From the NCBI GenBank assembly GCA_001724265.1, contig MEDY01000036.1, positions 62,001 through 126,000 on the forward strand: DNA of 64,000 bases, given 5' to 3'. The stretch comes from Rhizaria sp. SCN 62-66 (Eukaryota; Rhizaria, unplaced). Positions 12,205 to 23,256 of this stretch are shown piece by piece. The translations under genes and the position numbers were made by a program. Within the stretch, counting starts at the first letter, position 1; each line of letters starts with the position of its first letter. Below the pieces are notes generated by a model. The model saw only the letters and a list, made by a program, of their open reading frames with translations, was not told the origin of the DNA and made no database searches.

Positions 12205-15200
12205 ATGTATCTGTTTGTGCCGTCTACTCCCTCCAGGTTGATGGACCCCTTCGCGTCCATGTACGCCTCGCCGTCGTCGCGGCAAACGCGGCCCGTCTAC
12301 ACTAAGGACCACGCCTACAACGCCGCCATGGCCGGGCCCCGTCCTGCCCAGCATTACCACGCACAGCACCCCGGCACCCGCGCCGCGCACAACAATGGCA
12401 CCAACTACGTTGACTCCTCGTCCTCCTCAGCCCAGCAGCAGGGAGGTGTTGTCAGTTCCAACGTCGGCGCTCTCAGCGGCGTTTCATCGGCGTCCTCTGT
12501 GCCATCGTACACGCCGCTGCCGTACTCGCAGCTGGCTTTTGCGCAGGTGGTGCCCGTGGCGCTCAGCACGCCGGGCCGCGAGCGCCGCGTGCTGCCTCTG
12601 ACGTGCAAGATCTTCGTCTCTTTCCCCGCCTCGGCATCGGCCTCGACGCTGCCCGATAACCACAACGGCGGCGTTCAGGGCCACCACGGTCACAGCCCTG
12701 CTGCTGCCGGCCGCGCCGCCGCGAACGCGGGCATCAATACGACGGGCACGCAACGCGCGCTGCTGCTGCAGCTGACGGACGAGACAGATCCCTACTTCCT
12801 CTACACCATGACTCTGACCGAGTCCGTGTTCCTCACGCTCAAGCGCGAACAGGACCTCGTCGTCGACTTCGGCGGCCTCCCCGCCTATCTCATCCGCCTT
12901 CTCGAGCACTGCATCGCCGTCCCCACCGCTAGCGGTGTGAACAACGGCTCGCGCAGCAACGCCCAGTCGGGCCACAGCACTGCCAACACCACGGCGGTGA
13001 ACCTCACTAACAACGCCAACGCCGCGACGCCCGCCCGCCGTGCCGCGCCCGCCGCGGTGAACTCGAGCGCTGCCGCGGCGTCGTCGTACCCGCCGTCGCC
13101 CGACATGACCGCTATGACTGCGCTCGATGAATCGTTCGCGTCCTTGACTACCGTGCCCGACCGCTCCTTCGCGCAGCTCATGCGCTCGCCGCCCGCAAAC
13201 GCCTCCGCCGCTGCTGCCGCCGCCGCTGTGGCCGCGGCTCACGGTCACTCGGCGAGCGCGCACGGGCGCAACGCTGCTGCCGCCGCTGCCGCTGCCGCTG
13301 CTGCTGCTGCGGCTCCGAAGTTCACTGCCGTGCTCGAGCTCACTGCCCGCGCTTCCGCCGGCTTTGATGATGACAGTGATAGCAATGGCTACTACCACGG
13401 TGAGGCCAGCCCTGAAGACACCCCCGGCAAGCACTATGGCCACAACGGCCAACCCCGGTCAAACACCGGCAATACTGCTGGTAGCACTGCGAGTAGCACT
13501 GTGTGGGATTGCAGTCTGCGCATCATCGAGAGCAACCAGTTCAAACACATCCAGCACCTCGCGCTGGCCGTAACACCGGGCAACGACGCGGGCGTCAAGG
13601 TCTACCTCGCGGAGCGCCTCATGGCGGCCAAGCGCGTTGTCGCAGACCTGCGCGCCGCCCTCTCGCGCGCGCAGGCCGACGCCGCCGCGCGCGCGGCCTC
13701 GGCGGCGGCGCTGGGGCAGGAGACGGCGGCGCTGCGGGCGCAGCAGGCGAGGGCTGCCGAGGATGCCGCGCGCGCGCATGCCGACGCCGTTTCTGCGCTG
13801 CGGCGCGCGCACGGGGACGAGCTGCAGGCTGTGCGCGCCACTGCCGACTCGCGCGTCGCCGAGAGCGATACCCGCCGCCGCGCGGACGCTGCCGAGGCCG
13901 CCGAGGCCGCCGCCGCGCTCAGGGCCGAGCTCAGCGCGGCCACGACGGCGCTCGCAGAGGCCGAGGCCGCGCGGCGCAGCGGCGAGGCGGCGCTGGCGGC
14001 GGCGACGCACGAGCTTGCCATCACGCGGGACGAGCGCGATAGGCTCGCGGGCAGGAAGGAGAGCCTCGAGACGGCGCTTGCCGCTGCAGAGCGCGCGGGA
14101 CAGCAGAGCCAGGTACGTCGCAAGCAGTCTAAATGTAAATCGCGATATGATTGGTCTATTTCGAAAATAACAATCTGTACTTAAACGTGTTGTACACTTT
14201 CTTATTGAAGTTCAATTTTTTTTCATAATTCTCACCGATTCGCATTTTAATATATCTTTTGTTTTGTTTTGTAGGTCCGTCTGGCCTCGCTGGAGGAGCG
14301 CGTGGCGCAGCAGGACGCGGCCCTCGCGGCGACCAGCACGCGCGCCGCCGCCGCCGAGGTGCGCGCGCGCGAGGACGGCGACACGCTGGCCGTGTTCAAG
14401 CGCGCCAACGCGGGCTTCGAGCGCAAGCTGGCCGAGGCGGCGGGCGAGATCGACAAGGCGAACCGTGTGATTGCGGTGCTGCAGACGGAGCTTAAGGCCG
14501 CGCGCGCGAAGGCCAAGACGCGCGGCGCTGCGGCGGCAGTCGCCGAGGGCAAGACTGGCGAGGCCGCGGCGGCCGTGGCGGAACTGCGGGGCGAGTTGGC
14601 GGCGGCGCGCGCGGCGGCGGCGGCGGCCGAGGCGGCGGCGGCGGCGCGCGCGGCCGAGACCAAGGCGGCGCAGGAGCAGCTGCACGAGGCGCGGGAAGGA
14701 CTGGCCGAGAGCGCGCGCATGATCGAGTGGCTCAACAAGGAGGTCGACCGCGCCAGCTCCAGCGCGCTCAACGCCAGCAGCGGCAGCAGCGGTCACCGTC
14801 AGACTGCGCTCACAGTCGCTCGCGGCAGCAACTCTGGCGGGAGCGCTAACAAGACTGCCTTTGTGACCGCGCTTGCTGACCCGCTTGTTAACCGTGCGAC
14901 TGCTGTAGGCGGCAATTCTGGCTACGGCGCGAGCGACGCGTTTGTGCCGACCTTTTCCCCTTTCAGCCCTACTTTGCTCCACACGCCTGCTGCCGCTGCC
15001 ACTGCTGCTGGGACCGTGTCCGCGGCAGCGGTGCTGACCGTGCCAGTCTCGGTACGCTCGCCGCTGCACGTTACGAACGCACTCGCGCGCGCTGGCTTTA
15101 ACAGCAACAACGGCAATGGCAGTAACGCGAATGGCACTGTGAGCGCGTTCACGTCGCCTGCGCACGTGTCGATTCTCAACAACACGACGTTCGCCAACAA

Positions 15201-16227
15201 CACCACCAATCTTGCCAGCGCCAGTGCGAGCAAGGGCGCCCCGCACAGCCCCGCGCTCATCGGCGCCGGCGTGACCGTGAGCCCCGGCGTGACCGTGGGC
15301 AGCGGGGTGACCGTGAGCGGCCCAGGCCTCGCCCGCAGTCACAACCACGGTCATAACGGCCTCACAGAGCAGGGCCACACAGCGCCGCATGATTTGGCTG
15401 GGCTGAGCTCGCCGTTCCACCCGCGCTTCCCCGCGCTGTCCTCCGCGCCCGGCTCCCCCGCCGGCGCGAGTCACAACACCGCCGCCACCACCGCTGTCGT
15501 GAGCGGCGCTGGGACTGCTGGCGACGCGCCGACGCCGCGCACCGCGGTGCCGCGGCCCACGCCCATCAGCGCAGCCATTTCTGCCCTCGGGGCCGCCGGC
15601 GCGGCGCACCACAACAACAACAACAGTGCGTTTGCGCTAGGATCCACGGGCTCTCCCTTCGGCCCCTCGCGTCCCCACACCGGCATCACCACTGTCAGCG
15701 AGACGAGCTCTAGCTCAAGCTCGCCGTTGCGCTCGTCATTTCTCCCCCCTTCTGCCGTGACGGCTGACAGCGTCAGCAGCAGCAGTGGCAGTGGCAGTCC
15801 CACCCCTATCGCTGCCCCTGTACACGCTCACAATCAAGCTCACGGCCACTCGGCCGCGGGCGTGATGTCGCCGCTGTCGCCACACTCGGCCCGCCTCACC
15901 AGCTCGCTGCTCTCGCTGCAGCAGCGCTGGGGCGTCGGCGCCGCCGCGAACGCCACGGACGCCGTTGCCGCAGGTACTGTCACTGGTCCCGCTGCGGGGA
16001 CGCACAGTGCTGAGCTCGACGATGAGGACGAGGACGATTATGACGCGTATGCACAGTACGCCGCTGCGTTTGCGGCGCCCGACGACCCGCTACCGCTCCC
16101 TCGCCTCTTCACTATGGGCGACACCAACGCCGTGCAAAACAACAACAGCAATGCGAGCCAGCTCGAGGCACTGCCCGCGGCGACGGTGCACGGGGCGGGT
16201 GCGAGCATGTCCAGCGCGTACTTCTAA
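12205..16227 (+). CDS. SASS6: Centriolar cartwheel protein SAS-6 (two exons)
   Basis: Exons 12205-14112 and 14275-16227 join at phase 0 (donor GTACGT) into 1286 residues, about twice the usual length. The N-terminal head domain is clear: residues ~110-140 (QLAFAQVVPVAL, then RERRVLPLTCKIFVSF), ~190 (LTDETDPYFLYTMTLTES, then LVVDFGGLPAYLIRLLEHC), and ~445 (IESNQFKHIQHLALAVTPGN, then VKVYLAERL). An Ala/His/Asn-rich insert of about 200 residues splits the head before the last strand. A coiled coil runs from ~472 to ~800 and is followed by a Ser/Ala/Asn-rich tail. SAS-6 head dimers build the nine-fold cartwheel hub that templates centrioles and basal bodies, so the organism should have centrioles or flagella. 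The start at 12205 is tentative; 12241 (MDPFASMY) is also possible. The stop is TAA. Confidence 0.93.
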
Positions 16228-16545
16228 ATTCAACAAAGTACCTCATGTGTGTTGATATTAGCGTGATTAATTCGTATTTTGTTTATATATTCATATACAT
16301 ATGTACACTGTATATTCGTGGAAGGCTCTTTGCTTTGTTTCGTAATACATCTGTTCGACTTCCGTACCAAAACGTTTAAATATACATGTAAGCTTAAGTA
16401 AAAAACAAAAAGGCGATATCAACTACTAAAGACGATATCAACTCACGGAAGAGATTAAGATGTGTCGCTGTCAGCATTAAGATCAGTGAATATATTTGTT
16501 TATTGTGTCATCTGTCGAGTTGAGTACCGGCTTCATAGGACGCAG
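16228..16545. other. Convergent spacer SAS-6 / PEX10
   Basis: About 320 bp, strongly AT-rich, between two 3' ends. It should contain both polyadenylation regions. Nothing else was recognised. Confidence 0.35.
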
Positions 16546-18525
16546 TCAGTTGTACTGATGCAGCCGCAGCAGCTTCTCCGGCGCGCACTCGGCCCTGCAG
16601 AGCGGGCAGCGCGGCTCCTTGCGCACAGCAACGGCAATGCAGCCCCAGCAGAAAAGGTGGCCGCAGTCTGTAGCCGTCGTGTGTGTGCGCGGCTCCATGC
16701 AAATCACGCACGTGCTGGTCGGCCGCGTCTCGAGCACCACAACCTCCACAGCAGCACCACCAGCAACAGCGCCGACATTCGCAACGACGCCAGCAGCAGT
16801 AGCAGCCGTTGCAGAGCTATTCGTGCTGTTGTTTGCGCTGTAGTAGTAGCCGCCGAGCAGAGGACCGTCCTCCGCCTCCTCGACCCCCCTTACACTTGTC
16901 TTGCAGCCGCTATCACTATCTGTGTTCGAGTTGCCACTCGAGTTGCTGTTGCTGTTGCTGTTGTTGATGTTGTTAGTTAGCATGAGGGTGGACTCCAAGG
17001 CCTCAATCCCGCCAGCCGCCTCCGCTTCAGCGTCGACTTCAGCCAGAAACGGCGTCAAATCACGCAAATCGGCGTATTTTTCACTCTCAAGCCCCTCGGC
17101 CTCGGCCGCCGCTTCCGCTTCCGCGGCTGCAGCGGTTTCGCGCTGCCTCGCCGCCTCGGCCGCAGCCGCAGCCTCCGCCTTAACGCGCGCGCGCTCGAGC
17201 CGGACCGCATCACTAACAACCGCACCGCCGGCGCTCTCGTAATCGTCGTCGCCTTTGTGATAGCTGCTGCTCAGCGCGCCGACGTCGTTGCTGTTGCTGC
17301 TATGCTCCCGCATGGCGCGCGCCCGCGCGAGCTGCGCCTGCCAGCGCCGCTGCGCCGCGGCCGTGAGTTGGCGCACGGCCACGGCGGCGGCCTGCTTCTC
17401 GCGCGCGCGCGCCGTGCGGAGCCGGTCCCAGTGCGCGCGTCGCGCCGCCCGCGCGCGCGCCGCCGCCAACCGCCGGCCCGCGGCGACGAGCAGGCGCAGG
17501 GACAGCAGGAAGGCCAGCACGGCGAGCTGCGTGCGATGGCCGGGCCGCGAGAGCGCAACGTAGCGGACGCCGGCGAGACGGTGCGCGAGCGTGTAGTAGG
17601 CGCCCGCGGCGTAGAAGGCGAGCAGGTGCAGCGGCGCGATGACGGGCTCCCACGAGCGGTGCCAGTGCAGCGCCAGCCGCAGCGCATGCAGCGCCGCCGT
17701 GGGGACAGTCTGCGTCGCCGAGAAGCGCAGCAGCGCAGCGTAGTGGCGGATAAAGCGGGCGACGCGGGCAAAGAAAGATGGCTTTTGTGGCGCTGCGCTC
17801 GCACTGTTTATCGCACCGTTGTTGATGTCGCTGCTAACTGAGTCGGAGTAACGGAATTGCGGTAGATGCAATGCCGGACGCGCACTAGGCGTGAATTTGG
17901 CGGCCAAATAGGGGCCAACGGTGTTGAGGAACACGTAGATGGCCCTGTGTACCGGCGCGAGCGGTGAGTAGGCGAGCGTCGGCGGCAGCTGGACCGCGTG
18001 CGGAGACTGCCTGAGGGGCTCCGCCGCTGCTGACTCAGTCACTGTTGCAGGTTGAAAAAGCGCATGAGCAGCAGCAGCAACAGTCGCAGTCGCAGACTCG
18101 TCATCCAAGCGGGAGCTGGGGTCCGCGCTCGACGTGGCGACCGTCGGCGGTGGCAGGGGCGGGTCCGAGGCCGCGGGGGCGCGGGGGCCGAAGAGCAGCG
18201 CGTCCGCGGCCGGCAGCGCCAGCGACGAGCCCGGGTTGGCCGTGTCGACAAGCAGGGCCGCGCGGCGCGGCTCCGCGGGTGAGATGGTCGGCGCGAGCGG
18301 AAAGAGGTCGCAGTACTCCTCGCCCATGGTGCGCCCGCCCGCGAGCGTCGTGGCGCCGTAGTACGCGAGGGAGCACGCCAAGTCAATTTCCGCGCTAAAG
18401 CGGGTCGCGTTCTGGCGGAAAAGCTGTTGTGCGATGTCTTTGACTTCGTGGCGCATGGAATCGACGTAGGAGACATCCTTTTGGGAGGCGCGAATGAGTT
18501 CCGGCTGCGGTGCCCAGAGGAACAT
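16546..18525 (-). CDS. PEX10: Peroxisome biogenesis RING E3 ligase PEX10
   Basis: 659 residues, single exon, stop TGA. The N-terminus matches the PEX2/PEX10/PEX12 family start (PELIRASQKDVSYVDSMR, then LACSLAYYGATTLAGGRTMG and EEYCDLF). The middle holds hydrophobic segments (HLLAFYAAGAYYTLAHRLAG; TQLAVLAFLLSLRLLVAAG), consistent with the multi-pass channel fold. The C-terminal 54 residues are a C3HC4 RING finger: CVIC, DCGHLFCWGC and CPLC, spaced C-x2-C-x11-C-x-H-x2-C-x2-C-x10-C-x2-C. PEX10 ubiquitinates PEX5 at the peroxisomal membrane so that the import receptor can be recycled. Ala/Glu-rich and Asn/Ser repeats are inserted between the membrane part and the RING, making the protein about twice the usual 320-350 residues. 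The gene is divergent from the gene at 18934. Confidence 0.92.
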   Translation of the reverse strand: MFLWAPQPELIRASQKDVSYVDSMRHEVKDIAQQLFRQNATRFSAEIDLACSLAYYGATTLAGGRTMGEEYCDLFPLAPTISPAEPRRAALLVDTANPGSSLALPAADALLFGPRAPAASDPPLPPPTVATSSADPSSRLDDESATATVAAAAHALFQPATVTESAAAEPLRQSPHAVQLPPTLAYSPLAPVHRAIYVFLNTVGPYLAAKFTPSARPALHLPQFRYSDSVSSDINNGAINSASAAPQKPSFFARVARFIRHYAALLRFSATQTVPTAALHALRLALHWHRSWEPVIAPLHLLAFYAAGAYYTLAHRLAGVRYVALSRPGHRTQLAVLAFLLSLRLLVAAGRRLAAARARAARRAHWDRLRTARAREKQAAAVAVRQLTAAAQRRWQAQLARARAMREHSSNSNDVGALSSSYHKGDDDYESAGGAVVSDAVRLERARVKAEAAAAAEAARQRETAAAAEAEAAAEAEGLESEKYADLRDLTPFLAEVDAEAEAAGGIEALESTLMLTNNINNSNSNSNSSGNSNTDSDSGCKTSVRGVEEAEDGPLLGGYYYSANNSTNSSATAATAAGVVANVGAVAGGAAVEVVVLETRPTSTCVICMEPRTHTTATDCGHLFCWGCIAVAVRKEPRCPLCRAECAPEKLLRLHQYN

Positions 18526-18933
18526 CGCGCAACACCTACTGATTGGAAAGATCGCATACAGAGATAGATTTGTGAGTGAATATGAATTATTTACAAGCTA
18601 TTGCACCATGGTTCAGTACGCATACTTCGGTTGACGGTCCCTGTGAGCAGGTATCTAGGAGGCCGAATGCACTCGACTCGACTTCAGCAGTCGACGCTGG
18701 CTCGTGGTGGCTTGAAGGGGGTCAGAGCCGTTGGATGTAAACACCACTCATGTTCTACAGTCTGATCGTCAAACTCAAATGCACACACTTATATCTATTT
18801 TTTGTATTGTATATTTTTTATGATTTAAATTATAGAGCACGAAACTTTAACTAATAGCTGCATCTAGCTTCGTTCGTGTCTAGGCTCTTGATAGCGTCCG
18901 CACTCCCCTTGCGTTGCTGCATTGCTCCTGCCT
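18526..18933. promoter_or_regulatory. Divergent promoter region PEX10 / low-complexity gene
   Basis: 408 bp between outward-facing ATGs. The middle is AT-rich, and a GC-rich block near 18640-18730 carries GTCGAC-type words. No specific site is claimed. Confidence 0.35.
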
Positions 18934-21900
18934 ATGAGCCGTCCCGTGTTCTCCCTCGGTGACGATCTTGTCACCGTGGACACCGCTACTGACAGCCTGC
19001 TCTCCGCTATTCGCGTGACCTCCCTCGCTTCCGGCCTCACCACAACCACTCACACAGCATCAGGCGACACCGTGACAGGCGCCTCTGCGTTGCTGCCGTC
19101 CACAGCCTTTGCCGCGACTGCCAGCGGTGCGTCATCGTTGCTGCGCCCTTTGCCGACTCTGGAGGCGCTGACGCAGGCGCTTCCACGCAGCGTTACTGGC
19201 GCTATCGTTGCTGGCCACGACTCAATCCTCTCGTCCCCCTCATCGACCCACAGCATCAACAGCAACAGCAGCAGTGCAGCTGTGGCCGCAAGTGGCGATG
19301 TGAAGGCGGGCAAGCGCGTGTTTGCGCCGCTGCCGTGGCAGGAGAACGGTGGGATCCGCGACCTCACGCGGCCCGTGCGTAGGGCAGACTCCACTGCCAA
19401 CAGCGGTAACCGCAGTGCTCCCAATAATAGCAATCCCAATCCTAACCCAAGTGCGAGCGCGAGTGCAGGCGGGGTGCAGTGGGGGGTTGATGCGCTGTCG
19501 AGCGACGACGAGGCCGACGCTGCTGTTGAGACAGTGCTCAAACAGCTTGCGTTCGGACATGCGATCACTGAAGACAACAGCGATGACACGAATCAGATCA
19601 GCTCGAGTGTGAAGAGCCCTCCATACAGTGATCTCAAGTCGGGCGGCGCTGGCTTTGTTGTTGATGTTACTGACTCTGTCCCGGCCCCTTCTACCACCAC
19701 TAACAACATCACGCTAAACTCTAACGCCCACACACTCTGCAGCCCACAGTCACCGTCAAAGCCCCATGCGCAGTCCGCTGCCGCCACTGGGGCGTCGTCG
19801 CGGCTGGCCGCGCTTGTCTCCGGCTGGGGCCACGCCACGGCGGCCCGCGGCGGCGCGGCGGGGCTCGCTGCGCACAGTCAGCTGCTGGCTGCGCTCTGCG
19901 ACGTCGGTGATAACGGTGGCGCCGACGGGGCGCTGCGGCGACTCGCGGGCGCAGCCATCGTGAGCGGGGGCGCGGCTCAGCAGGTGCAGAGCGATGATGC
20001 CAACATGGACAACACTATTGAGGACGAAGTTGTTGCTATTGGGAGTAAATATGCCGACAGTGACGACATCGGTGGGTTCGCTGCCGCTCTCGCTGCTGCA
20101 GCTGCTGTTGCACACAATGACGACGAAAATGCGATTTTGAGTGGTTTCGCTGCTGTTTCTGACGACAATGACGATGGGGACGATAACGACAACGGATATG
20201 AGTCTGACGCTAAGACGTTGCCTCCGTGGGAGTCGATTCTCGCCGCCGCTGCTGCTGCCAAGTCTCCTGCCGCCGATGCCGCTGCTGCGACGAATGGCAC
20301 AGCTAAGAATGACGGCGAGTTGCTCAAAGTGTCCGAGTTCAGCGACAACGACGACGACGACGACGATGAGACCTACGGCAAGCAAGTCATCCCGGCTGAG
20401 AAGAAGAGCGACGTCGACGAGGATGACCTGATGGCGAAGCTCGTCTCCGCCGGTGCGCTCATTCTCCCTCCGTCGATGCGCTCTGTGAAGAAGAGCAACG
20501 ACAACAAAAACACGGCAAGTAAAGTTGGCGACAGTAATACGAAGGCTCACTCTCGCATTCAGGCGAATCTTGGTGATAATGACAACAACGCTAAGATTAT
20601 TAGCCCGTCTTCCTCGACTCCTGCCCCTGCCAACCTCACCGGTGCCGCGAATGTCTCTGCCCCCGCTTCTGCTGCTGTTGGTGACGCCGCTGACGACGAC
20701 GACGATGATGACGATGGCTACATCTTATCGAGCAGCTATTTGCACTCGAAGTACCTCAATGCACTGCCTAGTGACACCACTAACCTGCGTGATACGGCAA
20801 CTGATGTCCACACGAACACAAGCAGAAGCAGGAGCAACTACAACGACAGTCTCGTCAACGACAGTAAATCTGCTGACTCCGCGCTCAGGCAGGTGTCGTC
20901 CTACTTGTCCCACGCGCTCGCTTCCTCCTGTGCGCTGCCGCCGCCCTCGGTGCTGCCGTACGCAGATGTTAAGCCGCATTACCTCCGCGACGATAGCGAC
21001 TACAACAAGGTCGACACGAGGGGTACAGAGTCCTACGCGCAACAGCAACCGTTTGCCTCATCATCTTCCTTGTCTTCTTCTTCATTTGCTTCTGCCTCGA
21101 GTGGTTCCGTCAATGTGGCCGCCGCGATGGACAGTACGCTCGCCGCGCTGGCCGCGAGCGACAGCGCGCTGCTGGCCTCCGCGCGCCGCGCAGTCACCAC
21201 TCAGTCACGCTTCCCTCAATCACAGTTGCAGCCGCAGCTCCAGTCTGAGTCGTTCGGTGGCGCCGGTGTCCACGGCAGTGTCCGCGGGAACGCTGCAGGG
21301 ATCACGATCGGAGACGGCGACATCAACGCTGACTACGACGACTACGAGAAGGAGGCCGCGTTTGTGCGCCGTGCACTGTTTGCCTCTCTCGGCAGCGATG
21401 CGCCAGTCATGAGTACGCAGCGGACCGATGACGCTCGCGCCGCTGTCGCCGCCGCCGCCAACGCCGCCGCAAGCGCTGCTGCAAACGCCGCCACTGCTGC
21501 GATCACCGCGCGTAGCGTCTACGTGCCCAGTGCAAGCGCGCTCGCGTCCACTGCAGGTGGTGTGCGCGAATCCAGTGCGAGGGCGAGTGCGTTTGCCGGC
21601 GTGGTGCAGCCGTCTGCCGAGCTCCTCGCGCGCTACGGCGACGCTTTTGTGGCGCCTACACTCGCCAAAGCGAGGCACGGGGTTGCTACGTCGCAATACA
21701 GCGTTGATACAGCGCGTTATAGTGCTGATACGGCAAGTTTCAGTGATAGTAATGCTGCTGCGGTGCGGTGCGGCAGTGCTGTTGAGAGCTGCGCTGGAAG
21801 CCAGCGCTATCAAAGCGGGTCCAGCTATCAGACCGCCGACGACAAGTTAGAGTCTACGCGTGCTGATATGTTGCCCGCTGCGTTTGCGGCTGTGTTTGTC

Positions 21901-22857
21901 TCGTCACCGCCGCCTCGCAGCGCAACTCAGCACACGGTGAGTATGAACGCTCGTGACCGTGAGCAACACTTCAGTGACCGTGAGCAGGAGTGGCAGCAGC
22001 AGCGCGCGCGGCTGATGTCGGACGACATTGCCTCGGCTCATAGTCGCATGATAGCTAAGGTTCTGTTGCCGCAGACGCCGTCACCGCAAAAGTACGCTCA
22101 TCAGTACAACATGAACAATAGCAACAGCAGTAGCTCGAGCAGCGACGACCTCCGCTTTAGTGACAGCGATAGAGCCAGTATGAATAGCTATGCTCACTGC
22201 TCGGCTGGCAGTCAATACCCTGCTCCGGCTGCGGCCGCTGCTGTCTACAGGCGCCCAACCTACGCCAACAGTCTTGCAGCGAACAAGTTTTCACTGTCTC
22301 GGCCTGACGCTGACGTTGCGCACGACTTCCTCGCGGTCTCGTCGCAGGCGCGCGCCACTGCCGCTGCGGCCGACGCGCGGTACTTGCCGGCCTTAAGTAC
22401 CCGTGAGTACGATGTGAGCACGCGTGACGGCGGGTACGACGTTAGCCCTCGCAGCAGTGCAAGTACACTTGATGCAGCCGCGCGCGGCGCTCTCGTGTAC
22501 AACACGCGCGCCAGCTGGGGCAACCACAGCTCAACCGTGCGTGGGAGCGCGACTCGAGCGACGGCGAGCCATGAGAACAGTAGCAGCAGCAACAAGAGCC
22601 GTTGCGCCGATGTCGGTGCTGGGCAGCTGATTCACGACTTAAACAACACAATGACGGCGCTGCGGCAAACGCGCGAGATGCTGTCTGCCGCAGGATACAA
22701 AACATCGCTCTCATCTGTTCATACGGCGACTGACTCGCGGCCTAACTTCACTGGGACAGACTATAACAGCGGTAACAATGGGCGTGGCTCGTATGGGTAT
22801 GGACTGTCGTTGGCGCGGAATCGCGGCAATGAGGGCGATCACTCGCTGTTCCTGTAA
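18934..22857 (+). CDS. Large low-complexity acidic/Ser-Ala-rich protein, unknown
   Basis: The start is the ATG at 18934 (MSRPVFSLGDDLVTVDTATD) and the stop is TAA; 1307 residues in a single exon. I do not recognise a family. Composition is dominated by Ser, Ala, Asp and Asn, with acidic runs (DNDDDDDDE near residue 470; DDDDDDD near 590) and poly-Ser/Ala patches. More ordered islands are residues ~190-215 (DEADAAVETVLKQLAFGHAI), ~285-335 (LVSGWGHATAARGG, LAALCDVGDNGGADGALRRL) and the last 110 residues, which include a predicted helix (LIHDLNNTMTALRQTREMLS). Two copies of GTGACCGTGAGC at 21953 and 21974 encode RDRE and SDRE. No membrane segments or signal peptide are seen. Confidence 0.75.
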   Translation: MSRPVFSLGDDLVTVDTATDSLLSAIRVTSLASGLTTTTHTASGDTVTGASALLPSTAFAATASGASSLLRPLPTLEALTQALPRSVTGAIVAGHDSILSSPSSTHSINSNSSSAAVAASGDVKAGKRVFAPLPWQENGGIRDLTRPVRRADSTANSGNRSAPNNSNPNPNPSASASAGGVQWGVDALSSDDEADAAVETVLKQLAFGHAITEDNSDDTNQISSSVKSPPYSDLKSGGAGFVVDVTDSVPAPSTTTNNITLNSNAHTLCSPQSPSKPHAQSAAATGASSRLAALVSGWGHATAARGGAAGLAAHSQLLAALCDVGDNGGADGALRRLAGAAIVSGGAAQQVQSDDANMDNTIEDEVVAIGSKYADSDDIGGFAAALAAAAAVAHNDDENAILSGFAAVSDDNDDGDDNDNGYESDAKTLPPWESILAAAAAAKSPAADAAAATNGTAKNDGELLKVSEFSDNDDDDDDETYGKQVIPAEKKSDVDEDDLMAKLVSAGALILPPSMRSVKKSNDNKNTASKVGDSNTKAHSRIQANLGDNDNNAKIISPSSSTPAPANLTGAANVSAPASAAVGDAADDDDDDDDGYILSSSYLHSKYLNALPSDTTNLRDTATDVHTNTSRSRSNYNDSLVNDSKSADSALRQVSSYLSHALASSCALPPPSVLPYADVKPHYLRDDSDYNKVDTRGTESYAQQQPFASSSSLSSSSFASASSGSVNVAAAMDSTLAALAASDSALLASARRAVTTQSRFPQSQLQPQLQSESFGGAGVHGSVRGNAAGITIGDGDINADYDDYEKEAAFVRRALFASLGSDAPVMSTQRTDDARAAVAAAANAAASAAANAATAAITARSVYVPSASALASTAGGVRESSARASAFAGVVQPSAELLARYGDAFVAPTLAKARHGVATSQYSVDTARYSADTASFSDSNAAAVRCGSAVESCAGSQRYQSGSSYQTADDKLESTRADMLPAAFAAVFVSSPPPRSATQHTVSMNARDREQHFSDREQEWQQQRARLMSDDIASAHSRMIAKVLLPQTPSPQKYAHQYNMNNSNSSSSSSDDLRFSDSDRASMNSYAHCSAGSQYPAPAAAAAVYRRPTYANSLAANKFSLSRPDADVAHDFLAVSSQARATAAAADARYLPALSTREYDVSTRDGGYDVSPRSSASTLDAAARGALVYNTRASWGNHSSTVRGSATRATASHENSSSSNKSRCADVGAGQLIHDLNNTMTALRQTREMLSAAGYKTSLSSVHTATDSRPNFTGTDYNSGNNGRGSYGYGLSLARNRGNEGDHSLFL

Positions 22858-23256
22858 AACATATCACCATCTGCGCTCGTTAGAAAGTGGAGCTTGAATA
22901 ACATCACTCAAATGATTATAATAATAATTCAGTTTTAAAATATAGATTTTTAGAGCAAATACAAAAGTGTTTAATACCAGAGTCAACTTGAAGTCATGAC
23001 TGTACGCAGAATGCATGCACAGTCATCTTGGTTTCACTCGCCACCGCGACAACAAGACGGCACTCTCCATCTTAAAACTTAACTGATCTTGCTACATAGA
23101 CGGAAAAACTCATTTTATAATGCCTTTTCAACGTGTTTTCAGGTTAATTTATTATTAAAAATGTATCTTGATACATGACCTTATTGCTTCAAGTTGTATT
23201 CTGCTTCCCCAACAAACCCCTATTCACTCTCCGCTGCCAGAGCGCGCGTCACGTAC
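22858..23256. other. Intergenic spacer upstream of the TraX-like gene
   Basis: About 400 bp, very AT-rich at both ends, with a GC-richer block near 23000-23060. It lies between two rightward genes, so it should hold one terminator and one promoter. No coding or RNA feature was recognised. Confidence 0.35.
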
